A program made the position numbers and the translations under genes. From Actinophytocola sp. (GTDB lineage: Bacteria > Actinomycetota > Actinomycetes > Mycobacteriales > Pseudonocardiaceae), in assembly GCA_009377475.1 (NCBI GenBank), contig WHTY01000007.1, positions 1 through 64,000 on the forward strand: a stretch of 64,000 bases of DNA, written 5' to 3'. Below are positions 39,149-46,896 of the stretch, piece by piece; the first letter of the stretch is position 1; every line of letters begins with the position of its first letter. The notes under the pieces are model-generated. The model ran no database searches, was not told the DNA's origin, and was given only the letters and a program-made list of their open reading frames with translations.

Positions 39149-40513
39149 CAGTCGTCCGCTGTCGGTGGTTCGACGTCTGCTCGCGGGTGCGAGCCCGTCA
39201 GTCCTCGGCAAGCGTGCGCGATCGGGCGCCGCCACCGCAAGTTCACTGGGGCATCCGGACCACTGGGGGCATGTCACCGTCGCTCGCGCGTTGAAGCGCT
39301 CCTCCTGCCACACGCCGGACGCCAGCACGTCGTGCAGGTGCGCGACCGCGTCCCAGACGTCGACGTAGCGCAGGTACAGCGGCGCGAACCCGAAACGCAG
39401 GACGTCGGGCGTGCGGAAGTCGACGATCACGCCGCGTTCGATCAACGCCTGTACGACGCGGTAGCCGTCCGGGTACCGCAGCGAGATCTGGCTGCCGCGC
39501 TCCGCAGGGTTACGCGGTGAGGCGACCTCGATCCCGTTGTCCGCGCATCGCTCGTCCACCAGGGCGAGGAACAGGCTCGTCATCGCGACGCTCTTCGCGC
39601 GAAGCTGGTCCAGGTCCACCCGGCTCCAGATGTCCACACTGGACTCCAGCGGCGCGTAGGACAGCATCGGCGGGCTGCCGACGAGGAACCGCGAGATCCC
39701 CGGCGCTGGCTGGTAATCCTGGCTGAAGGCGAACGGATCGGCGTGACCGTGCCAGCCGGACAACGGGTGCCGAGCATCGTGCTGGTGCCGCTGCGCGGCG
39801 AACGTGAACGCGGGCGAGCCCGGCCCGCCGTTGAGGTACTTGTACGTGCAGCCGACGGCGAAGTCCACGCCGCAGTCGCCGAGCCGCACGGGCAACGCGC
39901 CGACGCTGTGGCAGACGTCCCAGATCATCAGCGCGCCCGCGCGATGCGCCTGGTCGGTCAAGCGCGCCATATCCCGCAGCCGTCCGGTGCGGTAGTCGAC
40001 GTGGCCGAGCACGACCACCGCGACGTCGTCGTCCAGCACGTCGGCGAGGTCCTGGCCGTCGTAGAGCAGTCTGCGCCGATGGCCCGTGGCGGCGTTGGTG
40101 GCGCCCTCGATGATGTAGAGGTCGGTGGGGAAGCCACCCGCTTCGGTGACAACGGTCGAGCGTCCGGAGCGGAGCCGCAGCGCCGCGCTGAGCACCTTGA
40201 ACAGGTTGATCGACGTCGAGTCGCACACCACCACCTCGTCCGGTTGCGCGCCTACGAGCGGGGCGATGCGCGTGCCGAGGGTGCGTGGCTTGTCGTACCA
40301 GCCCGCCTCGTTCCAGCTGCGGATCAGGCCGTTGCCCCATTCGACGTCGACCATCTCACGGACCCGCGTGCTCGCCGCGCGCGGCAACGGGCCGAGCGAG
40401 TTCCCGTCGAGGTAGATGACGCCATCCGGCAGCGTGAACTCGTCGCGCATCGCCGCGAGCGGATCGCGGCGGTCCAGCTCAACGCAGTCCGATCGGGTGG
40501 TCGGTGTGGCCAT
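37511..40513 (-). CDS. kynU: Kynureninase running in frame into a PhoD-type phosphatase (apparent fusion)
   Basis: Residues 1-413 are a kynureninase, the PLP enzyme that cleaves kynurenine to anthranilate and alanine. Family features include YLDGNSLGPLP, the Lys in DFAVGCTYKYLNGGPGSPAF, and DFRTPDVLRFGFAPLY. The typical end (RFNARATVT, near 39275) is not followed by a stop: the frame continues through 42 low-complexity residues into a complete PhoD-like phosphatase beginning MTEPRLLLGPV, giving 1000 residues in all. The start ATG at 40513 has GGGGAG five bases upstream. Three readings are possible: a true bifunctional fusion, loss of the kynureninase stop by mutation, or two proteins with the second starting internally at 39148. 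Each half is secure; the fusion itself is uncertain. Confidence 0.8.
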   Translation of the reverse strand: MATPTTRSDCVELDRRDPLAAMRDEFTLPDGVIYLDGNSLGPLPRAASTRVREMVDVEWGNGLIRSWNEAGWYDKPRTLGTRIAPLVGAQPDEVVVCDSTSINLFKVLSAALRLRSGRSTVVTEAGGFPTDLYIIEGATNAATGHRRRLLYDGQDLADVLDDDVAVVVLGHVDYRTGRLRDMARLTDQAHRAGALMIWDVCHSVGALPVRLGDCGVDFAVGCTYKYLNGGPGSPAFTFAAQRHQHDARHPLSGWHGHADPFAFSQDYQPAPGISRFLVGSPPMLSYAPLESSVDIWSRVDLDQLRAKSVAMTSLFLALVDERCADNGIEVASPRNPAERGSQISLRYPDGYRVVQALIERGVIVDFRTPDVLRFGFAPLYLRYVDVWDAVAHLHDVLASGVWQEERFNARATVTCPQWSGCPSELAVAAPDRARLPRTDGLAPASRRRTTDSGRLMTEPRLLLGPVLRHVDETSATVWVETDRPCVVAILGCESRTFQVGGHHYGLVVITGLTPGESRPYTVSLDGHAVWPLPDSPFPASRIRTYAADQGSRLRMVFGSCRFAAPLTPRQRRRVGADALNAYTERMAERPADEWPDALFLLGDQVYADETSPNIRRWIKQRRDTRKPPGIGVADFEEATQLYAETWSDPEIRWLMSTVSTSMIFDDHDVIDDWNTSASWRRAMARRPWWRERIRGCLMTYWLYQHLGNLTPSELAEHEVLAEVRRVGETGDAYDVLRDFADKADAEVDGVKYTRWSYRRDIGSVRLVVIDTRCGRILGTNRLMVSDAEFDWIEDATRGDYEHLLIGSSLPWLLPHAVHEAESLNERACRHDGIRGWLAEQVRQAIDLEHWSAFRTSFDRLARLLHAIGKGERTTRPPATVSVLSGDVHHSYIAEAHFDEHEWPKVWQVTCSPVHNTIPWVAELVFRVAWSRAATRLVSWWARRRGVGPRPLWWDKLSGPDFRNQVAVLDIVGRDYTVTFESDAEAGEPVTVPLAGRVARP

Positions 40514-40592
40514 CAAATCTCCCCTTTCAGTCCCGGACATCATGCCTTTGCGCGCAACCCCCGGCCCTCGTCGTCGGTGTGTAGGGAGCGGA

Positions 40593-40598
40593 TAGGCT
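40593..40598 (+). promoter_or_regulatory. Leaderless -10 box for the second MBL hydrolase gene
   Basis: TAGGCT ends eight bases before the ATG at 40607; no Shine-Dalgarno sequence is present close to the start. Confidence 0.4.
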
Positions 40599-40606
40599 CC
40601 CGCGCT

Positions 40607-41317
40607 ATGTCCGACCGACTCTATTTCCGCCAGTTGCTGTCCGGCCGTGACTTCGCTGTGGGTGATCCCGTCGCCACTCAGATGCTGAACTTCGCGTATC
40701 TGATCGGCGACCGTGAGACACGGGAAGCCGTCATCGTCGATCCCGCCTACGCCGTGGGCGAGCTGCTCGACGTGCTCGCCGCGGACGACATGCGCCTGGT
40801 CGGCGTGCTCGGCACGCACCACCACCCCGACCACGTCGGCGGCAGCATGATGGGCTTCGAACTGCCAGGACTGGCCGAGCTGCTGGCCCACCAGCAGGTC
40901 CCGGTGCACGTCAACCGCGAAGAGCTCGACTGGGTGCACCGCGTAACCGGTGTCTCGATGTCCGACCTGACCGGGCACGACCACGACTCCCGGATCGAGG
41001 TCGGCGCCATCACCATCCGCACGCTGCACACACCGGGACACACGCCGGGTAGCCAGTGCTTCCTCGTCGACAACCGGCTCGTCGCTGGCGACACGCTGTT
41101 CCTCGACGGCTGCGGCCGCACCGACTTCCCCGGCGGGGACGCCGAGGCGATGTACCACAGCCTGCACCAGCTCGCCGGGCTGCCGAACGACCCCGTGGTG
41201 TACCCGGGTCACCAGTACTCGAAGGACCCGTCCGCGCCGCTGTCGACCGTGCGGGAGAACAACGTCGTGTTCCGCCCCCGGTCGTTGCAGGAGTGGCAGC
41301 AGATGTTCGGCGCCTGA
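40607..41317 (+). CDS. GloB-type metallo-beta-lactamase-fold hydrolase
   Basis: The 236-residue protein has THHHPDHVGG (metal motif), a second histidine in HTPGHTPGSQCFLV, the bridging Asp in VAGDTLFLDGCGRTDFPGGD, and the final PGHQYS. The GCGRTDFPGGD block is the hallmark of glyoxalase II / persulfide dioxygenase-like enzymes (ETHE1/GloB group). Glutathione is absent from actinobacteria, so the thiol partner is probably mycothiol or a persulfide. Substrate is not proven. It is divergent from the kynureninase gene with 93 bases between starts. Confidence 0.88.
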   Translation: MSDRLYFRQLLSGRDFAVGDPVATQMLNFAYLIGDRETREAVIVDPAYAVGELLDVLAADDMRLVGVLGTHHHPDHVGGSMMGFELPGLAELLAHQQVPVHVNREELDWVHRVTGVSMSDLTGHDHDSRIEVGAITIRTLHTPGHTPGSQCFLVDNRLVAGDTLFLDGCGRTDFPGGDAEAMYHSLHQLAGLPNDPVVYPGHQYSKDPSAPLSTVRENNVVFRPRSLQEWQQMFGA

Positions 41318-41339
41318 GGCCTTCGCTCAGGGCGGCTGC

Positions 41340-41393
41340 GTGGAACGTGAGTCGTTGTGGCGGTCTCGACAGCCGTTCTGACTCACGTTCCAC
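41340..41393. terminator. Long hairpin between convergent MBL and penicillin-acylase-type genes
   Basis: GTGGAACGTGAGTC (41340..41353) and its exact inverted copy at 41380..41393 enclose 26 bases, and GCGGC / GCCGC add an outer stem. It sits in the 125 bases between the two convergent stops and probably serves both. Confidence 0.65.
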
Positions 41394-41441
41394 ACCGCCG
41401 CGCACACCGATCGGTGCGCACCCGAGCACTGGCGCTGGTAC

Positions 41442-44216
41442 TCACCGGCCGCCGGTGAACTGCACGACCTGTTGGAACGTCGGCCGGTTCTGGTAGTCGA
41501 TGTCGCGGACACCCACGACACCCGCCGTCGTCGATCGGATGCTGTCGATCGTCTTGTCGTAGGTGAGCTGGTCTACCGGCACCCCGTCCTGTTGCTGCCG
41601 CACCCGCTCGATCGCGGCGGCGAACGACTCCCGCAAGTCCGCGCGGCACTGCTCGGCCGAGCCGTCGCCGCAGTAGGTGCGGTGGTGCCTGGCCTTCACC
41701 GGCTCGCCGAACGCCTGCCGCAGGTCGGTGCTGACATAGCTGTACCAGGGGCTGGTCCAGGTGGAACCCTGACCGTGACGCGGGTGGTTGTCCAGCGACT
41801 TCGGCAGTTCGTCCACCAGGTCACCGAGCCCACCGCGCAGGACGTCCTTGGCGACGCCGTTCGTGCCCGACTGCCACCACTCGTCGAACAGGGCGATCGC
41901 GGCCTCGTGGGAGTACGCGCCGTCGCGGTCGCGGTCCACCCGGTGCGCGCCGTCGGCGCGCCACGCCCGCAGCAGGTCGGCCGCCTCCGACGTCGCCGGG
42001 TCGTCACCGAGGGCGGTCAGCAGGTGCGGCAGCGTGTAGAACGCCCGGACGTCGACGGTGGCGGCGTCCTGCACCGCCGCGGTCAGCGACTCCAGCGTGA
42101 CGCTGCGGTCCCGCACCATCGGCTCGATGCGATCGGACAGCGACAGGCTGCGGTGCACGCTGCCCCTGCCCCACTGGTCGTCGGCGGCGGCACGGCCACG
42201 GGCCTGCTTGTTGTTCCAGTTGATCAAGGTCCCGGACGGCGGGTTGATCGCCCGTGCGTGTTCCTCGAACGCCTGGAAACCCTGCCAGTCGTACTCGCGG
42301 TCGCCCCAGCGCGGCAGGTCGAACTCGACGCCGTCGGCGCGTTTCGGCAGCAGGCCGGAGCCGTAGTGGGCGATGTCGGAGTCGTCGGCGTAGAACCAGT
42401 TGAAGGTGTAGTCGATGCCGTGCATGGCTCGCTGGAACGACTCGGCGTCGGTGACGTAGTTCGGGTCGTTGACGCGCATGAAGCCGAGCGCCGAGTCCAC
42501 CTCGTGGTTGTAGGTGCTGCGCTGCGAGACGACGGCGACCGGCTCACCGTCCACAGTAGTGCGCGTCTGCACGATGCCGTGGTGGGTGCGCAGCACGAGG
42601 AACTTGAGCTGCTGCGGCGGTTCCAGCGCCGTGGCGTTGGGGAGCGCGGTCTCCTCGTGGATGCGCTTGTCCATCGGCACGCAACGGCCGTCCCGCAGGT
42701 ACGCCTCCGACTCGACCGTCGGCTTCGAACCATCCATATTGCACAGTCGTGCCACGACGGTGTCGACGTTGTCCAAACTGGAGCTTGTCGCCGACCAGGC
42801 GTAGTCCATGCCGCGTCCGATCTGGACGAACAGGTGCGTTCCCGCGAACGCCACGCCACGCGCCTTGAGACCTGGGCCGTCCAGCACCTGCTCGGTCCAG
42901 AGCTGTGGCGCGAAGTAACCGGTCTGCGGCCCGAATACCGCAGCGGGGTGCCCGGATTTGGTGCGGTCAGCGCCGACCAGCGCGGCGTTGCTCATGGCCT
43001 TGCCCGCCCGGTTCAGGTCCAGCGGTCCCCACGGCGTGTCCAGGACGCCAGGCAGGCTGGCGGGGTCGCCGGTGGTGAGGTCGTCCAGCGCGGCGGGCTG
43101 ACCATCGACCAGCGCTCCCGAGCCGGGCGCGGTCGCGGTCGGGTTCAGGTCGGGCAACGCCACGCCTGGCAGCGACGGATCCAAGTCGGGGCTGCCGCCG
43201 TACGGGAACTTCTTCTCCACGGTGACCGGGGCTTCCGGGTTCTCCTTGTTGCGCAGGTCGTCGTAGATTTTGCGGGCCTCGGCGTCGCCGTATTTCGCGC
43301 GCAGTTTCTGGAACCACTGCGCGTTGCCGAACTCGGCGCCGCCGCCCTTGCCAAAGATGCCGCCGACCAGCGAGGCGACGTAGACGACGTCCGCGCGGGT
43401 CCACTCGGTCGGCTTCTTCTGCAGCGCGGCGTACTCGACCGGGCACTCCTGGCCGGTCGGCAACATGCCGGGGCACATCTCGCGCTGCGCGGCGTTGATA
43501 CCCGCGATGAAGGCGTCGGCGATGTCGAGCAGCCGCTGCCCTTCCTCGCCGTAGCGCCCTACGGCGGCGGCCACCTGGCCCCGCGCCTCCTCCGGCGTGT
43601 ACGGCGCGAGCCGGAGCTGCTGTTGGTCCATGGCGATGTTGCCCTCGGTCGCGCCGAGAAACTCCGCCGACCGCGCCGCGCCGGTGTGCCGGAGGACGTC
43701 CATCAGGAACATCCGGTCCAGCGTGCCCGCGTACCCGGCACCCCACGCGACGTCCTGGTCGGTCTTGCCCTTGATGTGCGGGACGCCTTCGCCGTCCCAG
43801 GTGATGTTGAGATCGTGCCGCTCGGGGAACGTCTGCCGCGGGCGGGACCACTCGCTTTCCGGCGGCGTGCTGAAGGTCTCCGGCTTGTAGAACTCGGTGA
43901 GGTCCGCGTTGGTGATCTGCTCGGGCGTGAGCGTGTTCAGCGCGTCGTAGGGCTCGAACTGGTTGGCGAAGTTGCGCGGTGTCGTGGCATCCGCCTGTCT
44001 GCCCTCCGGGTCGTTGGCGACGACCTCGGCCAGCGTCGCTGGCGTGGTCGTGCCCGCCTGCCCCGGCGGCAGGATGTCGAGCACCGTGCCGTAGTCGTCG
44101 GCGGGATCGACGTCAGGCGACGTCTGGGCGGCGGCGCTAGTGACGGAGCCAGTGACGGACGCACTGACGGTGATGAGCGAAGCCGCGAGAACGGCCGCGA
44201 GTCGAGACGAGCGCAC
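41442..44216 (-). CDS. Secreted penicillin-acylase-type Ntn hydrolase
   Basis: The 924-residue precursor has a Sec signal peptide (MRSSRLAAVLAASLITVSASV with an AAA-type cleavage region near residue 31). Family members mature by autocatalytic cleavage into alpha and beta chains, exposing a catalytic N-terminal Ser. The likely cleavage is before Ser409 in AMSNAALVGADRTKSGHP, and the downstream GPQTGYFAPQLWTEQVLDGPGLKARGVAFAG is typical. The alpha part shows HDLNITWDGEGVPHIKGKTDQDVAWGAGYAGTLDRMFLMDVLRHTG. Natural substrates could be acyl-homoserine lactones, lipopeptides or beta-lactams. The start is a GTG with AGGAGG four bases upstream. No partner genes are seen. Confidence 0.92.
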   Translation of the reverse strand: MRSSRLAAVLAASLITVSASVTGSVTSAAAQTSPDVDPADDYGTVLDILPPGQAGTTTPATLAEVVANDPEGRQADATTPRNFANQFEPYDALNTLTPEQITNADLTEFYKPETFSTPPESEWSRPRQTFPERHDLNITWDGEGVPHIKGKTDQDVAWGAGYAGTLDRMFLMDVLRHTGAARSAEFLGATEGNIAMDQQQLRLAPYTPEEARGQVAAAVGRYGEEGQRLLDIADAFIAGINAAQREMCPGMLPTGQECPVEYAALQKKPTEWTRADVVYVASLVGGIFGKGGGAEFGNAQWFQKLRAKYGDAEARKIYDDLRNKENPEAPVTVEKKFPYGGSPDLDPSLPGVALPDLNPTATAPGSGALVDGQPAALDDLTTGDPASLPGVLDTPWGPLDLNRAGKAMSNAALVGADRTKSGHPAAVFGPQTGYFAPQLWTEQVLDGPGLKARGVAFAGTHLFVQIGRGMDYAWSATSSSLDNVDTVVARLCNMDGSKPTVESEAYLRDGRCVPMDKRIHEETALPNATALEPPQQLKFLVLRTHHGIVQTRTTVDGEPVAVVSQRSTYNHEVDSALGFMRVNDPNYVTDAESFQRAMHGIDYTFNWFYADDSDIAHYGSGLLPKRADGVEFDLPRWGDREYDWQGFQAFEEHARAINPPSGTLINWNNKQARGRAAADDQWGRGSVHRSLSLSDRIEPMVRDRSVTLESLTAAVQDAATVDVRAFYTLPHLLTALGDDPATSEAADLLRAWRADGAHRVDRDRDGAYSHEAAIALFDEWWQSGTNGVAKDVLRGGLGDLVDELPKSLDNHPRHGQGSTWTSPWYSYVSTDLRQAFGEPVKARHHRTYCGDGSAEQCRADLRESFAAAIERVRQQQDGVPVDQLTYDKTIDSIRSTTAGVVGVRDIDYQNRPTFQQVVQFTGGR

Positions 44217-44377
44217 GACACCTCCTACGAGTAACTTTCACGTTTTCTAACGAGGTGTTGTGGCGCGAGTAACGCTCGCGACGCCGGGAGGCCGTTGAGG
44301 CGCGGCCGACCAGCGCCCAACCGGGCCCCGCCGACTGCGCCCGCCGCCGACTCGACCAAACCCCACCCGCCGGACCA

Positions 44378-44470
44378 AAGTTGATCAACATGCTGCGGGT
44401 TACGACCACGTTTGCGCCCGTTTTGCCCGGCGGTACTGGTGGTCACACCGCGCAGGTAGTTGATCAACTT
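44378..44470. repeat. Long imperfect palindrome with GTTGATCAAC ends (copy B)
   Basis: AAGTTGATCAAC at 44378..44389 and GTTGATCAACTT at 44459..44470 are exact inverted copies; pairing continues inwards with mismatches (about 25 of 34 positions per arm). The interior contains GCCCGG, as in copy A at 3148..3232. The two elements share ends, length (85 and 93 bases) and layout but little other sequence. Confidence 0.7.
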
Positions 44471-44511
44471 CGCGCGCCCCAGCCTCGACACATCAGGAAC
44501 CCGCCCGAATC

Positions 44512-44546
44512 GACAAGTTAACTTGACGAAGGCAAGGTAACTTGTC
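44512..44546 (+). promoter_or_regulatory. Twin palindromic operator overlapping a promoter
   Basis: CAAGTTAACTTG (44514..44525) is a perfect 12-base palindrome and CAAGGTAACTTG (44533..44544) is the same with one change, 19 bases apart; together they form a larger dyad of 14-base arms with one mismatch. TTGACG at 44523 could be a -35 element. The arrangement fits dimer binding by a repressor that blocks transcription of the adjacent small HTH gene. Confidence 0.5.
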
Positions 44547-44597
44547 ATGCTTGGTACGGGTGCCAACGACGACCTTCTACCGCTATCTCACCAGGTG

Positions 44598-44876
44598 ATG
44601 ACCATGCCACGGACACGACAGGAGTTGGAGCAGGCAGCCGCGAACGCGGAGGTCTGGCTCGACTCGCTCGACCCCGACACGACCCCTGCCGAAGACACGT
44701 TTGATCTTCGCGAGATCGGCCTTGCTCTCGGGGAGCTAGTCACACAGCAGAAGAGACTGGACAACGCGGTCCTTGCCGCACGCCGCAACGGACGTAGCTG
44801 GGGCGAGATCGGCCTCGTGCTCGGCATCAGCAAGCAGGCCGCGCCCGAACGGTACGGCAAACTGGTCAACCGCTAA
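44598..44876 (+). CDS. Small helix-turn-helix protein
   Basis: The product of about 92 residues has an N-terminal helical segment (RTRQELEQAAANAEVWLDSL), a middle region (TFDLREIGLALGELVTQQKRLDNAVLAARR) and a C-terminal helix-turn-helix, RNGRSWGEIGLVLGISKQAAPERYG, of the kind found in sigma-factor region 4-like or AsnC-like small regulators. It is probably a DNA-binding protein. The start is uncertain: ATGs at 44547, 44598 and 44604 are in frame. The predicted promoter at 44523 onward makes the later ones more likely. The paired palindromes just upstream suggest autoregulation, which is inference. Confidence 0.65.
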   Translation: MTMPRTRQELEQAAANAEVWLDSLDPDTTPAEDTFDLREIGLALGELVTQQKRLDNAVLAARRNGRSWGEIGLVLGISKQAAPERYGKLVNR

Positions 44877-44882
44877 CGCCGC

Positions 44883-45083
44883 TCACGTCCCATCGAGCGC
44901 TTCTTCCTGCTGGCTGCGCCGCAGGGCGGCCGTGCGCGCTCCCGCGATGTGCGCCCGCGCCGCCCGGCGCGCGGCGGTTCCGTCGCCCGCCATGATCGCG
45001 GCGAAGATGCGCTCGTGGTCCTGGCGAGACTTCTCCAACCGGCCGGGGATGGTCAACGTCGTCTGCATGCCCGCAGACAGGAT
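44883..45083 (-). pseudogene. C-terminal remnant of a GntR-family (FCD domain) regulator
   Basis: Only the last 66 or so residues of a FadR/FCD-type regulator remain: GMQTTLTIPGRLEKSRQDHERIFAAIMAGDGTAARRAARAHIAGARTAAL, containing the metal-ligand-like DHERI and HIAGA pattern of the FCD domain. Upstream of about 45083 the frame no longer resembles the family. The DNA-binding domain is gone, so it is a remnant. It abuts a remnant of a GH31 gene on the opposite strand, which points to a deletion that joined two once-separate genes. Confidence 0.65.
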
Positions 45084-45389
45084 CTCGTGCCGGAGGGGCG
45101 CTGGACGGACCTGCTCACTGGTGAGGTGCTGACCGGGCCGGGGTTCGTGACGCGGGAGGTGCCGCTGGACCGGATTCCGGTGTTGCTCCGCGAGGGCGCG
45201 GTGCTGGCGAGGGTGGCAGTGGACGCCTCGGTGCGCCGCACCGACGACCTGCTCCGGCGACCGTGGCTGCTGCAGGTCGCGGGCACCGGCGAGCCGGAAC
45301 ACGAGCTGGTCGGATTCGACGGCACGCCGACGTCGGTGCGGGTGGCCGGCGGCCTGGTGGTCGCGTCCGGCACGCAACCAATCGCCTAA
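45081..45389 (+). pseudogene. C-terminal remnant of a GH31 glycosidase
   Basis: The frame carries VPEGRWTDLLTGEVLTGPGF, VTREVPLDRIPVLLREGAVL and a C-terminal beta-sandwich segment, which match the end of GH31 alpha-glucosidases / alpha-xylosidases. About 100 residues of a protein normally near 700 are left; the catalytic barrel is missing. There is no plausible start codon with a ribosome binding site. With the neighbouring GntR fragment it marks the two ends of a lost sugar-utilisation locus. Confidence 0.65.
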
Positions 45390-45427
45390 CCGGCAGGTGG
45401 CAACGAGTAACAACAGAAGGGAAAGTC

Positions 45428-46657
45428 ATGCGCATAACCCCACGCGCAGTCGCATTGGGTGCGGCGTTGCTGGTCATGCCAGGAACGGCGTACGCGGCGA
45501 CGGCAGCGCCCGGCGATGAGGGCGCCAAGCGCTACATCGTCACGCTGGTCGACGACGCGAAACCCGGTGCCGTCGCCAAGCAGCACTCACAACGGCACGA
45601 CGCGCAGGTGCGGCACGTCTACAAGCACGCGCTGTCTGGCTACTCGGCACGCATCCCGGCCAGCCAGGTGGCACGTGTGCAGGCCGACGAGCGCGTCGAG
45701 GCCGTCACGCCGGACCGGACGGTCAGCACATACGCGCAGAGCGTGCCGACCGGTATCGACCGCATCGATGCCGAGCAGTCGACCACGGCGAACATCGACG
45801 GCAACGATGACCGCGTCGACGTCGACGTCGCGGTGATCGACACCGGTATCGACCTCGACCACCCTGACCTCAACGTCTACACGGCCGGGGCGAGGAACTG
45901 CTCCAGCGGTCCCAGCGCCGATGACGGCAACGGCCACGGCACCCACGTGGCGGGCACCATCGGCGCGATCGATGACGGTAGCGGCGTCGTCGGCGCGGCA
46001 CCCGGTTCGCGTGTGTGGCCGGTGCGCGTGCTGAACAACCGCGGTTCGGGCTCCTGGTCCGACGTCATCTGCGGCATCGACTACGTGACCGCCAACGCCG
46101 ACAAGATCGAGGTCGCCAACATGAGCCTCGGCGGTGGCGGCAGCGACGACGGCAACTGCGGCTACACCAACAATGACGCGATGCACCAGGCCATCTGCAA
46201 CTCGGTGGACGCCGGCGTCACCTACGCCGTCGCGGCGGGCAACAGTTACGAGGACGCGGCGAACTCCGTGCCCGCCGCCTACGACGAGGTGATCACGGTC
46301 AGCGCACTGGCCGACTTCGACGGCGTTTCAGGCGGCAACGGCAGCCCGACCTGCCGCAGCGATGAGGACGACACGTTCGCCAACTTCTCCAACTACGGCG
46401 CGGACGTCGACCTCATCGCACCCGGTGTCTGCATCGAGTCGACGTGGAAGGACGGTGGCTACAACACCATTTCCGGCACGTCGATGGCCTCGCCGCACGT
46501 CGCAGGCGGCGCCGCGCTCTACGTGGCCAACAACCCGGGCGCGTCGCCGAGCAAGGTGCAGTCGGCGCTGGAGTCCGCGGGTACCACGGACTGGATCTGG
46601 CCGAGTGAAGACCCGGACGGCATCCAGGAACCGCTGCTGAACGTCGGCGGCTTCTAA
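45428..46657 (+). CDS. Secreted subtilisin-like serine protease (S8 family)
   Basis: The 409-residue preproprotein has a signal peptide (residues 1 to about 23, ending TAYA-AT), an I9-type inhibitor propeptide (about 35-105, RYIVTLVDDAKPG ... ARVQADERVEAVTPD) and a peptidase domain with the triad Asp138 (VAVIDTGID), His173 (GHGTHVAGT) and Ser352 (GTSMASPHVAGG). It should be active and exported. Four cysteines in the catalytic domain could form disulfides. AGAAGGGA lies a few bases before the ATG. A perfect 20-bp hairpin follows the stop. It sits in the accessory stretch beside gene remnants and is not obviously part of an operon. Confidence 0.95.
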   Translation: MRITPRAVALGAALLVMPGTAYAATAAPGDEGAKRYIVTLVDDAKPGAVAKQHSQRHDAQVRHVYKHALSGYSARIPASQVARVQADERVEAVTPDRTVSTYAQSVPTGIDRIDAEQSTTANIDGNDDRVDVDVAVIDTGIDLDHPDLNVYTAGARNCSSGPSADDGNGHGTHVAGTIGAIDDGSGVVGAAPGSRVWPVRVLNNRGSGSWSDVICGIDYVTANADKIEVANMSLGGGGSDDGNCGYTNNDAMHQAICNSVDAGVTYAVAAGNSYEDAANSVPAAYDEVITVSALADFDGVSGGNGSPTCRSDEDDTFANFSNYGADVDLIAPGVCIESTWKDGGYNTISGTSMASPHVAGGAALYVANNPGASPSKVQSALESAGTTDWIWPSEDPDGIQEPLLNVGGF

Positions 46658-46682
46658 ACCCCTTCGGCACAACCTCCTCCCC

Positions 46683-46726
46683 TACGGCTTGGGCCCGGAC
46701 CGCACTCGGTCCGGGCCCAAGCCGTA
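46683..46726 (+). terminator. Perfect 20-bp hairpin after the subtilase gene
   Basis: TACGGCTTGGGCCCGGACCG (46683..46702), loop CACT, and the exact inverted copy at 46707..46726. It is 25 bases past the stop codon. No T-run follows. Confidence 0.85.
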
Positions 46727-46896
46727 TCGCGCCCACCCCGCCCGCTGGCACGATGCAAGCTGCGAGTGGAACCAGTAGCGGGGCAATTTGGCGTCAGGTG
46801 CTGTGGGTGTCGGTGTGACTGCGTAGCGTGTGCGTCGACGGCCGATTTCGCGGCCAGTCGTCCCTCGGTATCGTCCCCACGTGAGGAGGTCAGCGG

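Larger units (their letters stand above)
44217..44597. other. Intergenic control region with a long palindrome and twin operator-like sites
   Basis: About 380 bases without a gene, between the divergent penicillin-acylase-type and HTH genes. It contains the GTTGATCAAC-ended palindrome (44378..44470) and the paired dyads at 44512..44546, both listed separately. A small dyad CGCGAG-TAACG-CTCGCG lies near 44264. Confidence 0.6.

Noticed and set aside
41472..44234. A 920-codon open frame opposite the penicillin-acylase-type gene
   Set aside because: Antisense shadow. The minus-strand frame has a signal peptide, catalytic Ser and ribosome binding site; the plus-strand frame has none of these.
44949..45389. 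Intact small gene over the GH31-like sequence
   Set aside because: Only the last 100 or so codons resemble the family; the upstream part is the antisense of the GntR remnant and there is no ribosome binding site.
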